Assembly: GCA_010645155.1 (NCBI GenBank)
Contig: CM021314.1
Span: 8,364,615-8,428,614 of the forward strand
Origin: Tigriopus japonicus
Taxonomy: Eukaryota; Arthropoda; Copepoda; Harpacticoida; Harpacticidae
DNA: 64,000 nucleotides
Direction of reading: 5' to 3'
Under the pieces are notes generated by a model, which worked only from the letters and a program-made list of their open reading frames with translations, was not told the origin of the DNA and did no database searches. The position numbers and the translations under genes are program-made. Of the stretch, positions 12,600-23,482 are shown in pieces. Each line of letters opens with the position of its first letter. Within the stretch, counting starts at the first letter, position 1.

Positions 12600-13533
12600 C
12601 GATCCAAACAATGAATCCGCCAACTTTGAAATCTCATGGGGCGTGAGCTCATTTTGTTTGGTTGGCAATGAAAACACGCCCGAAATCAAGAGTCAATGGG
12701 CGTGGCTAGGGGGTGGTTCAAGGATTGGCTGGCTCACAATTTGACACGGGTTGAAACGCTGAGATTCTCATAAGGAGAGGAAAAGAGGGAGTTAGTCATA
12801 TAGAAAGAAAGATAGGATTGTAGAGCGTTTGTTGCCATACAATCAGGGTTCACTCACTCATTTCAACGCTCGAAGCCAAATCTCGTTTTTATGGATTACT
12901 TTAGAACGGCAAAGTAATGGTTGAAACAATGTTTAGTAATTTATTTAACAAAATGATCGATATTGTAGTTGTTTGTGACTGAAAATGTATTCTTTTATAT
13001 GATTTAACTTTGATCCATTGGCCAGAAAAAAACCCTGGCATTTTGCGTCCAGGTGGGAGACTTTTGTACTCGAGAGAGCGTGATCGCTCTGCCTGGCCAG
13101 CCGCTACAGAGATAGACTATGAGTGACTGTGTGGGTCCTCCCGAGTAGACGGAGATGGTAACACACCTGTGGGCTGGGCTACTCAGAGCATCAAGACGAG
13201 ATCGGGACAACTTAGGAGAGGCTGGGACGGATGGTGTTCAAGGTGTTTGCGCCAAAATCCAAAACTTGTGAAGCAGCCGGCGTGAAGATTCAATAAATAC
13301 CTCATTGGGGCGGTTTTCTTTGGATTGATTTCGTTTCTTCTTATTTTGACCATATCAAGGGCTTTTTACCAATAAGTGGGCGATAACCTCAAAGGTTTTG
13401 TTAATAGATCAATTTTTTCATGTGTTTCAATTTCAATTTAGGAAATAATTTGATGGGTGTTTAGATCTCGAGATAAAGGAAAATTTGCATTACTAGTTTC
13501 AGATGAGCTTGTAGGCGGCGTTTTGGTTTTCTA
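12600..13533. other. Intergenic, GC-richer island at about 13010-13240
   Basis: No gene was recognised. Bases 13010-13240 are GC-richer than their surroundings and keep a 68-codon frame open on the minus strand, without resemblance to the missing first cNBD or to any other family I know. It could be regulatory or an unrecognised exon. Confidence 0.3.
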
Positions 13534-13876
13534 AATAAGGCAATTGAAGTGTGGCTTTGATGTGCCTTTTTATGGAGGGAGAGCTTCGACATCTGCCACG
13601 GCTAGCTCGCACTGTGCATGCACTTGAAAAGAGACAAAATTCATCATTTCTCAAGCAAATGTGCCAAATTTGTAACATAATTTCCTATTTGATGTAGCTA
13701 AACTATCATTACATTGCTAGAACAAGTCAATGCAACATATTGTGCACAATTTCTTGAATTATGCCTAGTTTTGTCTCTTTGCAAGTGCATGCACAGTACA
13801 AGTTGGTCGTGGCAGATGTCGACGCTCTCGCTCCATGAAAAGGCACAATAAAGTCACACTTCAATTGCCCTATTAC
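13534..13876. mobile_element. MITE-like foldback with about 100-bp terminal inverted repeats
   Basis: The segment from 13534 (AAGGCAATTGAAGTGTG) to about 13640 is repeated in inverted orientation at about 13770-13876, with scattered mismatches, including the palindromic core GTGCATGCAC. The roughly 130-base centre is AT-rich and non-coding. A target duplication is not clear. Confidence 0.65.
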
Positions 13877-15011
13877 GCAGATATTGCTCATGTTTCTATC
13901 TGGACTAACCAGAAATTAGGTGAAAATAAACACCCTGGCAGAGCTAGGTTGCACGTGCATCAAGTGCCAATCTACTGTTCCTGTCTTTTTAAAGGATACT
14001 AAAATCAAGATAAAGCGGGAGAGCGCAAACGTCTTCAAAGGGAAAATTTGATTTCCATTTCGGTAATACCTGTGAAACCGAAAGCAGTACAATTCAAATA
14101 CTTAAAAGAAGAAAGCATGGTAGAATTTTCAAAATTTAAGATTCAAAAACCTTTGGAACAGCATTTCTTCTGATTCAAAATACGTAAATGCTGATATCAT
14201 TCCGCATCATGCAGCCAATAATATGAATTTGAAGATGTAATTTGGCTCATTTGCCTTAGAAGGCAGCTGTTTTCAGTTGCAGTTTCAGACACCTTCCTTC
14301 GGCTCCTCTGAAAGGCCCTTTCGGTCTAAAAGTACTAAAGCTCAAAGAAAACGAGACTTATTAAACTTTTTGTACATGCCACTTGTTTAAAGTGGAACTC
14401 ATGTCAAACTTACCAATCTTGAAACTTTGGTTGTTAAGTTTATGTCAGTAAATCAACTTCCTAACACGTTGTCTGTCTTTGTTTTCTGCTGTTGATCTTA
14501 ACATGGTAATTAACCTTTTTCGACAACACTTTCATTAGAATTAGGAATGTTTACACATTTGTTTCCATGAAAGAAATTGTTACATTGTACTGAAGTTGCG
14601 TTTTCAGACCAAAAAAAGGGGAAAATTGAAGCAAGTTTTTTTTATCAAATTTTATCAGATATCAAACTTGGTTTGTAATGATGACATACTTCTTAACCAT
14701 GAACTGTATGTTCTATAAAACATAAAACTTCTAATATTAGCGAATTGTCATTTTTTCCTCTTTAGAATGAGTTCGTTTAGAGCAGGAGTCTGCAACCAGA
14801 GGGCCCAAAAGTAGTTTTGTGTGGACCCAGGTTCTTTGGGAAATATTCAATATAGTGGTCCCAAGCGACCCTTACTAGAGACTGGCCGTCGTTGGCTAAC
14901 ACACGGTGCCGATGATTCACGCTGGTGATTGGTCAATAGCATTCAGTTGAACATTCAGCTAATCTAACGAAGTTCAATAACAAACCAGAGTTCTTCTTCT
15001 TTGTTGATTTT
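13877..15011. other. Intergenic, nothing recognised
   Basis: AT-rich DNA with no long open frame, no spliced exon and no repeat structure I could identify. Confidence 0.5.
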
Positions 15012-15300
15012 GTAGTGATCTGACTTGGTGCCGGGGTTGCCAATTTACCGATGTGAAATCATATTCCCCTCTATCNNNNNNNNNNNNNNNNNNNNNNNNN
15101 NNNNNNNNNNNNNNNNNNNNNNNNNNNNNNNNNNNNNNNNNNNNNNNNNNNNNNNNNAGTCTTCATTCCTAGCAAATTTGGCAAACCTGTAAGGTGGGAA
15201 AAATACTTGTACAGGCACCCAAGTAGACCCAAGTTTCGGCAAGCCCAAGGTACTGTACCGGACCGCTTGCCCAAGCTCCTGTTTGGCTCCCATCACTAGT
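15012..15300. repeat. Second copy of the 301-613 foldback family, interrupted by the assembly gap
   Basis: Left arm 15012-15050 matches the reverse complement of about 531-612 (AGTGAT, TGACTTGG, CCGGGG and GCCAATTTACC in order). Right arm 15236-15300 carries CTTGCCCAAG and ends CATCACTAGTG. The gap at 15076-15157 removes part of the centre. Confidence 0.45.
15076..15157. other. Assembly gap (82 N)
   Basis: A run of 82 undetermined bases. Any open frame that crosses it is meaningless. Confidence 0.99.
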
Positions 15301-17037
15301 GTGGATTAATGTCCATACCCTAATTCGTCCCTTAAAATTGTGCTCACGTCTATTATGAGTGACTCTATGCGATCAAAATTCAATACTCGTCGATATTGCA
15401 TCTCCTAAAACTCTTCAAGAAGATATGAATTATGTATGGGATGTCTTATAAATAGGGCTTGATTAAAGTTACTCTTTTTTAGTTGCAAGGCTTTTAGCCC
15501 TGAAGTTGCAATATTTTGTTAAAAGTTGCACTCAATGCGATGGAAGTTGTTATTAAGTTGCCATTTTCTGGCTTAAAAATGTTACTTGTTGTAACATAGA
15601 AGTGTCAAATTTGGCCAAATATATGTTTTGGCAAAGTTTTATCGCAAATTTCTTTTTTTTAACCTTAGGCTTTCTTAAGAACATATTTTTGCTCTACAAA
15701 AATTATTCTAAAATTTGAAAAACGCTAATTCTTTGAAAAGGTAGTGTGAAAGTGTGTAAAATATTTATTTCAAATAATTTACCGCACGATTTAAGCAATC
15801 GAGACAAAAAATGCAAAGGCTGCTGTTTCTTGCGAAAAAATCGAGTTATAAAAATGTTGTTGTGTATCGTCAAAACTCAGATGTGACATGTTAATCTGGT
15901 CCAATATGAATAAGAGTATATGAAGATTTATTAATATAGATAATAATATTAAAGAAATATATATCAAAAAACCCAAAAACCCCACCCGAAAAACGCACCC
16001 AAAAAACCCGGGCGGTTTTTTCTCCGCTGCAACCCTGGCTATGCTGATGTGTTTCGAGTTGGAATTGCTGAAAATTCCAACTCGAAATTAGTGATGGCAT
16101 TCTAAGGTTTAAATCAAGTTTTCCACGGGAGGTTGCCAACCAGTGTTGCGAGATGGATTGAAGCAAAATTCCCAAGGGAATGAGCCAAATTCCTAAAAAA
16201 ATCCCAAGTCTGATTTTAAAAATTCCTAGTTTTTTTCCTAAATTCCCAAAAATTATCAGGATTTATTACTGGGTATATCTACAACAAAAGAGAATCATAC
16301 TTTTTTATTATGGGTTCTCCACTCAACTAGAGTTCTAGAGAGAAAAAGGGCACTTCTAGCCACCCACTTGCATCAAAAGTAAGTTAAGGTCTTGAAAACC
16401 ATCTACAGTCAAAACCAAAAGCTCCAGTGAAATGAAATATCTCTTTTGAACCAATCACTTCTTTCATGAGCACTGAGAATTGTGGTGAAAAAGATCCTTA
16501 GATCATTGTTTACAAATCACCACAAATCATGACCGCAACACTGTTTTAATTTGGGTATGGTACAAATTTACCCCAAACAAACAAATATTCTGAAAACCCA
16601 AACAAATATACAAACAAACAAATGGGCAATTTGTTGACATCAATAGCTAAAAGTGTACTAAAAGATGTGTGACCCTACATGTTATTTTTTTGTGCTTGAA
16701 CAGAATGACCCCCAATCAGGTTGATCAAATCTTCAAACAAAGAAGGGTGTGTAAAATTAGTAAAATGTACATGATGAAATTGTGTAGCTTTGATGCTTGA
16801 TTTCACATCCACTTGTCCCTTGAACATCAACAACTTTGTAGCTGATCAGATTTTCTTGTATACACTTACCTAATAGTTACTCATTGTTTACAAGAATAAG
16901 TTTCTTGTGATCTATTTGGTTTATAAAATATATTTTAGTAGCGCTAAACCAGGATCAATAGTGCTTAAAATGGCTTATTGGATTTGGATTGAACCACCCA
17001 AAGACATCTTGACAATTTTGGACCTCAAAATCAATGG
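15301..17037. other. Intergenic AT-rich DNA with a short perfect hairpin
   Basis: No gene was recognised. It contains a perfect 15-bp hairpin (16052-16066 with 16073-16087, loop of 6) and degenerate runs rich in AAAATTCCC and AAAACCC. Open frames are short and unremarkable. Confidence 0.5.
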
Positions 17038-17042
17038 GGAAC

Positions 17043-17169
17043 TGTTCTATCCCCGTTATGCTCTCATCTGTGATCAACGCTCGCTCCTGTATTATTCCAA
17101 TTCTGTATATAAGCCTTGTCCAATTATGAAAATATATCTAGTCATTTACCAACATCTACTAATACGACA
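17043..17169 (+). repeat. 5' LTR of the TRIM
   Basis: A 127-bp terminal repeat, TG...CA, with a TATATAAG box at about 17106-17113. It is identical to the copy at 17837-17963. Confidence 0.9.
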
Positions 17170-17212
17170 TGGCACAGTCGGTTTGAACCGACCCAGCGCT
17201 CCCAAATCGATT

Positions 17213-17395
17213 CTTCGGTGCGGACGTGATACCCGCTTCGGTGCGGACGTGATACCCGCTTCGGTGCGGACGTGATACCCGCTTCGGTGCGGACGTGATA
17301 CCCGCCCGTGGATGGTCGTGATAGCCGCCCGTGGATGGTCGTGATAGCCGCCCGTGGATGGTCGTGATAGCCGCCCGTGGATGGTCGTGATATCG
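17213..17395 (+). repeat. Two adjoining 23-bp tandem arrays inside the TRIM
   Basis: About four copies of a 23-bp unit with core GTGCGGACGTGATACCCGC are followed without a gap by about four copies of a related 23-bp unit with core GTGGATGGTCGTGATAGCCG. The shared period and the common GTGATA-CCG half suggest one array was derived from the other. A looser 12-bp motif (GTGGATGCAGCG) repeats at about 17577-17665. The open frames in this stretch come from the repeat period. Confidence 0.85.
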
Positions 17396-17836
17396 TATTT
17401 AGTTGATAGTGCCCGCCTTAATGGAGGAAGAACCTTGCCCTCGACCGGTTTGGCCGCTTTTCTGGATATTCGTGGTTGCGTGCGGAGAGCCCATGAATGC
17501 GTACGGCAAGGACGTGGTGCGTGTGGAGAGCCCGTGGTTGCGTGCAGGTGAACGTGGTGCGTACGGAAGGTATGCCCGTGGATGCAGCGTTTCTGTGGAT
17601 GCAGCGGAATCCATGGATGCAGCGTAGCCGTGGATGCAATGGAATTCGTGGATGCAGCGGATGGTTAGAAAATGCCTTTGATCGTGTCCGGGTGAGCCAT
17701 TCCGCCTAGAGACGCCCTTCCAGCGTTAATATACTTGTCAATTTATAACCATTCTAGTCTTAAACTGTGATATTTACATGTAAAATATCTGTGATATTTT
17801 AATCAAAAAGTGAACTCATCCCCGGGGGAAGGGAGA

Positions 17837-17963
17837 TGTTCTATCCCCGTTATGCTCTCATCTGTGATCAACGCTCGCTCCTGTATTATTCCAATTCTGT
17901 ATATAAGCCTTGTCCAATTATGAAAATATATCTAGTCATTTACCAACATCTACTAATACGACA
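17837..17963 (+). repeat. 3' LTR of the TRIM
   Basis: Identical to the 5' LTR, preceded by the polypurine tract and followed by the second GGAAC target-site copy. Confidence 0.9.
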
Positions 17964-17968
17964 GGAAC

Positions 17969-20736
17969 AAGCCTACTTTGATTGTGCCATTTAGGTTCAG
18001 GTGCGGAGAAAAAGTTTTATACCTAAAAACCAATTAAAATAACATTTCTTGATAAATTTAAGCTATAAAAGTAAACTTCTTTCCCATTGAATATTGGGTC
18101 CAAAATGCCAAGATGTCTGGGTTTTTATCCAAACCTAAAAAGCCATTTGAAACATCATGAATTGTTAGTGCAGCCCTTCTTTCTTAAATTTGTTCATGTT
18201 TCAAATATTTTTGACGTCCACGTTAACATTTAAATAGGGTCCGGATTTTTTTTAAGATACAAAGTATTTCAAAAATATTTATCCTCGATTTTTTAAATAT
18301 TTTGGCTGTTTTTTCAAGGAAAAAGTATTTTTTTCTCGATATTGCGAGATAGAAAAAAATATTTAAGGCAAAATTGGGGAAAATCTGTGAATGACCAATG
18401 ACACCGGCACCAGAAGGTTGACACCGACACCGGGGTCGAAGTTTCCCATCGACACAGCGACACTGACACCAATAATGAATGACATATATAATACATCTTA
18501 TCGACGATAATATATTTTCAAAGGAGCTGTGTTTATAAAGTTAATGAAAAGTTTACTCCAGTAATTTGTATTGAAATTTGGGGTCTAAAAATCATCCAAA
18601 TCATTAGGTCAGATATTTTGTGTATTCCAAGGTGTGGTAGCAAAGTTGACTTCAAGGCAACTTCAAGGCAGTTTCAGCCGTTTTGTTGATAGCATAAGCT
18701 TTCTTGAATCAGAAGTACACCAAGCAACTCATGAAAAAGAGAAGTGTACCACTGGTGCCAAGGTGCAACAAGTAGATACCTCAACAACAATCCAACGCTA
18801 GTCATATGTTTAGCATGCACAAACATGTGCTAGTTCCATTGACTTCAAGTAAACTTCTAGCAAGCTGGGTCGCTATTTGGGCTTAGCATCAGGTTTAATT
18901 GATGAGAAGTTTTCCGAGAAGCACGCCTAGAGAGGGGCATTCCACCGTTGTGGAAGCACTCCCATTTGAATACTTCAACGCTGATCAATCGAACTGCAAG
19001 CGAACTTCCTTCCAGTGTTTCCTTCCAAACTATAAGCTGCCAAAATTAGTCATTTAGATTCAAATTATGACTTGTTTACCCCGCGAGGTGTCATTTTGAT
19101 CACTTGAGAGTGTGACGGCTTTGCCTCCATCGAATAGATTTTACGTATTTGATTAGAGTTGAATGACATGAAACAATTGTATTCAAATCAGTGTAACAAA
19201 CTTTTTGGAGAAACTGAAACAAAATAGAATTTGCTCGTGCATTCTACTTCCTCAAAGCATAATCGTTCCTCCATTTGGCTTTTTTCGAAAATTTCCATCA
19301 AAGAACGCTCGCTCGAACGCACGCACACGGACTGGAAACACGGTCGCTTTCAAAGTGAGTCGCTTTTTTTTGACTCGAATTTCAGGTGGCTCCCTCTGAG
19401 AAGTACATTTTGCGCAACTCTCGACTGAAGAGAGCAGCTCCCTCTATAATCACAGCAGAACCTTGAACTATTTTAGAGGAATTGAAGTATTTGCATGCTC
19501 CTATGAGATCAATCAATGTTTTGAGTTGAATGGAGTAATATGAAATAAAGAAGGAGAAATGTGGAATAGCTGAATCAGCGGGCAATTAGTGTTTCAAGAG
19601 GATGAATTTACGATCATAGATGTAGAGGCACTTTTAGGTTGGAATGAGAGACTTACTTTTCAAAATGGCAGCTGTCTCAACAAAACCAGCCAATTGAACT
19701 ACGAAGTGTACTAACAAGTACACTTTCTAGAGTTGCCATTAAAACATATGCTCACACCATTTACTTGAACTGGACGATTCATATTGCGTTTGGCACGATA
19801 TGTCAAAATTGCACCCAACAAACTATCAAGAGTGCCACAAGTTCAAATTGAATTAGTATAATTACAAGTACAAAAATCTCAACAAAATGGCATTTGTACT
19901 GAGATTAGACATTCACGACCAAAAACTACCGTCATACACGGAAAAATTGCGTCATCTATAGAGGCAAATTGAAAATTGTATCTTTAAATCAATTACTAGT
20001 CAAGTAAGACTCCAAACCAGTGATGGCATACGAAAAAAAGCCATTTTCTGCCACCTGGTAGAAATTGGTGGCAGAAAATGGCTTTTATTCATGCGAAAAA
20101 GTGGCAGGAAAGTGGCAGAAAATGGCAGACATCAATTTTTCTTGAAACCCATATAAATCAATGTATTCAATCCTTAAAGGGTTAGAATTTGGCACTTTTG
20201 ATGTCTAACTATGGCCTTACCATCCCTCCAAAAGCTCATAACATCGAAGAAGGTAGTGAAATTGTGAAATCGATATCCTCGATTCGTTTTTGAATTTCCC
20301 TCAAAGTCAGGGTGGCCAAATCGAGCACCTTTACGGTTAGGACAAACGTAGACATTCTTCACAAAAATCAAAATAAATCTTACTTCAGCTTAAATTAGAG
20401 AGAGCGGAAAAATAGGTTTACATTTCACAATACCCTGCATGAGGATGTGATACATGTTTGCTGTGCAAGCCTTACAATTTGATTTGGCGTGATTGGCGGA
20501 AATTTTTAAACAACTCACGAAACTTTAAAATATCGACACCGGAGACCTGGTGTCGACGACGACACTGACACCAATATCCAAAAAAGCCGGTGTTGGTGTT
20601 GACACTGAAAAGTTTTAAGGATAGAACTTTTGATTCGACCCATTAGATGGCGCAGTTTTTTTGAGTTCATGACTGTGGTTATGTTTGTGATTGTTTAATT
20701 TTAGTACAAATGCCCTTTTGTAGGCATTTTAGCATA
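17969..20736. other. Intergenic repeat-rich DNA without a recognised gene
   Basis: Two GACACCGACACC-like simple-repeat patches (about 18398-18477 and 20530-20610) resemble each other. A perfect 20-bp hairpin lies at 20036-20055 / 20067-20086. Otherwise the sequence is AT-rich and stop-dense, with no coding exon I can support. Confidence 0.45.
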
Positions 20737-20833
20737 TGTCGTAATCGGAATGTAGATAAGTAGACGTATTGATGACTCCTTTTCCGTACATTCCGATTCA
20801 TTTCCACGATGGATAGGAGGCCCAATCAAGCTG

Positions 20834-23482
20834 GTGGCAATCTTTAGTGATGCCAGTACCATGGGAATGGGAGTAGCCGCCTATGTCATTGCTCAGGTGC
20901 ACAAAAAGTCAAGGGCTCAGTTAGTGTTTTCCAAAAGCTCTCTGATGCCAAAGAACCTCCGAAAAGGAGCGGAATTGAAGGATACCCTCACAATTGCAAG
21001 AGCAGAGTTAATGGGACTTTTGATGGCAGCAAATATGGGGCAATATCTTTTGAAGGCTCTAAAAGGTGAGGTTCATGGCAATCAAATTGTGTATTTCACT
21101 GATTCGCTCTTGAATCTGCAAAGAACTCAAAGAGGAAAGGGGTTCTGCAAGGTTTGGGAAGAAAGGCGAATTGTGAAAATATTAAACATTGTTGCAACGC
21201 AAAAGGCAGAGATTCGGTTCTGCCCGGGAAAGCTGAACCCCGCTGATCTACCAAGCCGCGGATGCACGTTGGAAGATTTGGAGAGCCGTTTTGAGTTTTG
21301 GTCTCAAGGTCCCGAATTTTTGGTGGAGTCGAGATCAGTGTGGCCCCAACAACCAGTCCTCTCTTCACAAATAATGGAAGAAATGGGAGCAAAAAACAAG
21401 GCGAACACTCGAACGGAGCTGGAACCTGAGACTGTGATGTATTTTGCTCAGAAGAAGCAAATTGAAAATGAAGAAGTCACGGAGAAATTACGAGATGAAA
21501 GAAACAAATGTTCGAACGGGAGCACGAAGCATTTTCTGGATAGACTCGTTGAAAATTGTTCGTCATGGATGAAGATAGTTAAAGTGTTGTGTCGCATTAA
21601 GAGATTGGCAAAGAAAATCGGAATCAAAAAAGGCGCGTCTCTTGTGGAATCCGGAGGAGACTATATAACCAGAAACGAGATGGCATGGGCAGAAACACTT
21701 CTGGTGGAGCATGAGCAGCAGAAAATGCTGGCCAAGGAAGCAGCCATTCTTCAAAAAGACGCGAATGGCCATTGCCGAAAAATGCCGGCCAACTCCCCTT
21801 TGAAGCACTTGCCGGTATTTTGGGATAAAAGTAATAAAGTTATTCGGCTAAGAACAAGATTGCATTTGGCCTCTTCTCTTGCCCAAGATTATGTGAATCC
21901 AATGATTTTGCCAAAAGGATCTGTCGCAACAAAAATGGTACTGCACCTTCACCACTCACGCATGCATGCCAGTCAGAGGCAAACATTCAATCTGGTGAGG
22001 CAAAAATTTTGGGTCTTGGGTGGCTTTGGGTATGTTAAGAGTATCGTTCAAAAGTGCAAAACACCGCGTTGCCGTTACATTAAATTTGACGAACCAAGAA
22101 TATCTCCATTACCGCCACTGAGAATAGATAATCCTAAACCATGGGTCAACGTGGGGATAGATTACATGGGGCCTTTGGTGTGCAAGCACGACTGTCTTCC
22201 GGAACTCAACGCACGAGTTAAAGTTGATGAGCTTGGTAAGCATCAAAATGCAAACCAAAGGAAGCAGACAATCAATGAATGGAAGAAACAATGTGTGCAT
22301 CCCAAAACATTTAAGGTTTGGATAGTTTTATTCACTTGCTTTCACACCAGGGCAATCCATATGGAAACAGTCAATTCATGCACGACGGAGGACTTCCTGA
22401 GTGCGTTTCGACGGTTCATGGGCCATTGCGGAAAGCCATCGGTAATTTATTCAGATAACGCAAGATATTTTCAAGCGGCAGATAAACATTTAGAAGAAGT
22501 TCAGGCCCATGTGAGCATACCACAAACTATTGCCGAAAATTTCCAAGGAGAGGAAGCAATGCAATGGAAATACAGCACGCCGGACGCTCCATGGACAAAT
22601 GGAGTCACGGAGAGGATGATCGGCATGCTGAAGAAACAATTGAGGATTGCATTGCAAAAGAAATTGATCACATTAGCCGCTCTTCAAACACTTTTGGTTG
22701 AATTGAAATGTGTCATTAATGACAGGCCTTTGGGGGTAACTTGTCAAGACCCAACCGAATGGACGGTGATTACTCCAAACCAATTAGTGTACGGAAGAAA
22801 GATGGCCGAATTTGTGACACCAAGTGCTCAGAAACTGAAGAGCTTAGACTTTGCCGATATGTGGCTTGAACGAAAACAAATTATGAAGGGATTTTGGGAC
22901 CAATGGTTAAAACAATACCTTCAAGAGCTTAGTGTCAGCCCGAAATGGACTAAGCACTCTCCACCACGATTAAACGTGGGGGACGTAGTTCTTCTTAAGC
23001 CAGAAACATTCGAGAAAAATGCTTGGAGTCTGGCCAGGATCGAAAATGTCCGAAAAAACCAGGACGATGTCGTCGTTGCTGTTATGGTTCGTAAGGGAAA
23101 TGGCCAAAGTATAGAAAGAACGGCCCGACAAGTAGCGCTCTTGGAAACACACAGCACAGAGAATACGGATCCAGGTTCCCCGCAGTGTACGGGATGTGTT
23201 GGAGGCCTAGATGAGACGCAGACAGACCCAAACTCGGGAGGCCTACCGGGTTTGGAGTTCCAACCTCCTGATCGAAGCCGACCCTGCCAAGAAACTGTGA
23301 TGGAAAATGGTGAAGTGGACCCGGGAGAAACAAGTAGCGTGGTTGTGGATCCCGTTTTTCAAAGTTTGAAAGACAATGAAGTTGAAGATGCCGAATTAAC
23401 TTCGTCGACTAGAACTTCGAAAAGGAAGAGACGACATAGAGGGTTCTACAAAGATCTAGCTGAGGGTCTTTGTCAAGATTAA
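20834..23482 (+). CDS. BEL/Pao polyprotein remnant: RNase H, integrase, C-terminal DUF5641-like domain
   Basis: An 882-codon frame without stops, counted from a GTG. It is in frame further upstream to about 20798 (FPRW-like residues), so the start is not a real initiation site and the protein is a 5'-truncated polyprotein. RNase H shows its four acidic positions in FSDAST, ARAELMG, FTDSLL and NPADLPSRG. Integrase follows, with an N-terminal zinc-binding H/C pattern (LHHSRMH ... CKTPRC) and D-D-E catalytic residues in VGIDYMG, YSDNARYF and NGVTERMIG. A C-terminal region containing NVGDVVLLKPE matches the domain that follows integrase in Pao elements. The intact frame suggests a young copy, yet it lacks RT, protease and gag. 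Confidence 0.88.
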   Translation: MAIFSDASTMGMGVAAYVIAQVHKKSRAQLVFSKSSLMPKNLRKGAELKDTLTIARAELMGLLMAANMGQYLLKALKGEVHGNQIVYFTDSLLNLQRTQRGKGFCKVWEERRIVKILNIVATQKAEIRFCPGKLNPADLPSRGCTLEDLESRFEFWSQGPEFLVESRSVWPQQPVLSSQIMEEMGAKNKANTRTELEPETVMYFAQKKQIENEEVTEKLRDERNKCSNGSTKHFLDRLVENCSSWMKIVKVLCRIKRLAKKIGIKKGASLVESGGDYITRNEMAWAETLLVEHEQQKMLAKEAAILQKDANGHCRKMPANSPLKHLPVFWDKSNKVIRLRTRLHLASSLAQDYVNPMILPKGSVATKMVLHLHHSRMHASQRQTFNLVRQKFWVLGGFGYVKSIVQKCKTPRCRYIKFDEPRISPLPPLRIDNPKPWVNVGIDYMGPLVCKHDCLPELNARVKVDELGKHQNANQRKQTINEWKKQCVHPKTFKVWIVLFTCFHTRAIHMETVNSCTTEDFLSAFRRFMGHCGKPSVIYSDNARYFQAADKHLEEVQAHVSIPQTIAENFQGEEAMQWKYSTPDAPWTNGVTERMIGMLKKQLRIALQKKLITLAALQTLLVELKCVINDRPLGVTCQDPTEWTVITPNQLVYGRKMAEFVTPSAQKLKSLDFADMWLERKQIMKGFWDQWLKQYLQELSVSPKWTKHSPPRLNVGDVVLLKPETFEKNAWSLARIENVRKNQDDVVVAVMVRKGNGQSIERTARQVALLETHSTENTDPGSPQCTGCVGGLDETQTDPNSGGLPGLEFQPPDRSRPCQETVMENGEVDPGETSSVVVDPVFQSLKDNEVEDAELTSSTRTSKRKRRHRGFYKDLAEGLCQD

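Larger units (their letters stand above)
17038..17968 (+). mobile_element. TRIM: complete miniature LTR retrotransposon with 5-bp target-site duplication
   Basis: Two 127-bp direct repeats (17043-17169 and 17837-17963) are identical base for base, begin TG and end CA, and carry a TATATAAG box. GGAAC occurs immediately outside both ends (17038-17042 and 17964-17968), which is a 5-bp target-site duplication. Directly after the 5' LTR comes a TGG-starting primer-binding-site-like sequence (17170 onward, TGGCACAGTCGG). Directly before the 3' LTR is a polypurine tract (about 17824-17836, GGGGGAAGGGAGA). The internal 667 bases encode no gag or pol and are largely tandem repeats, so the element would depend on another element's proteins. 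The identical LTRs imply recent insertion. Confidence 0.9.

Noticed and set aside
15045..15296. Open frames crossing the N run
   Set aside because: Undetermined bases cannot support a coding claim.
17354..17639. Four overlapping 65-74-codon frames on both strands
   Set aside because: They arise from the repeat periods and GC content of the TRIM interior.
20036..20086. Perfect hairpin as a microRNA precursor
   Set aside because: The stem is too short and perfectly paired, and its motif recurs nearby, which suggests a repeat.
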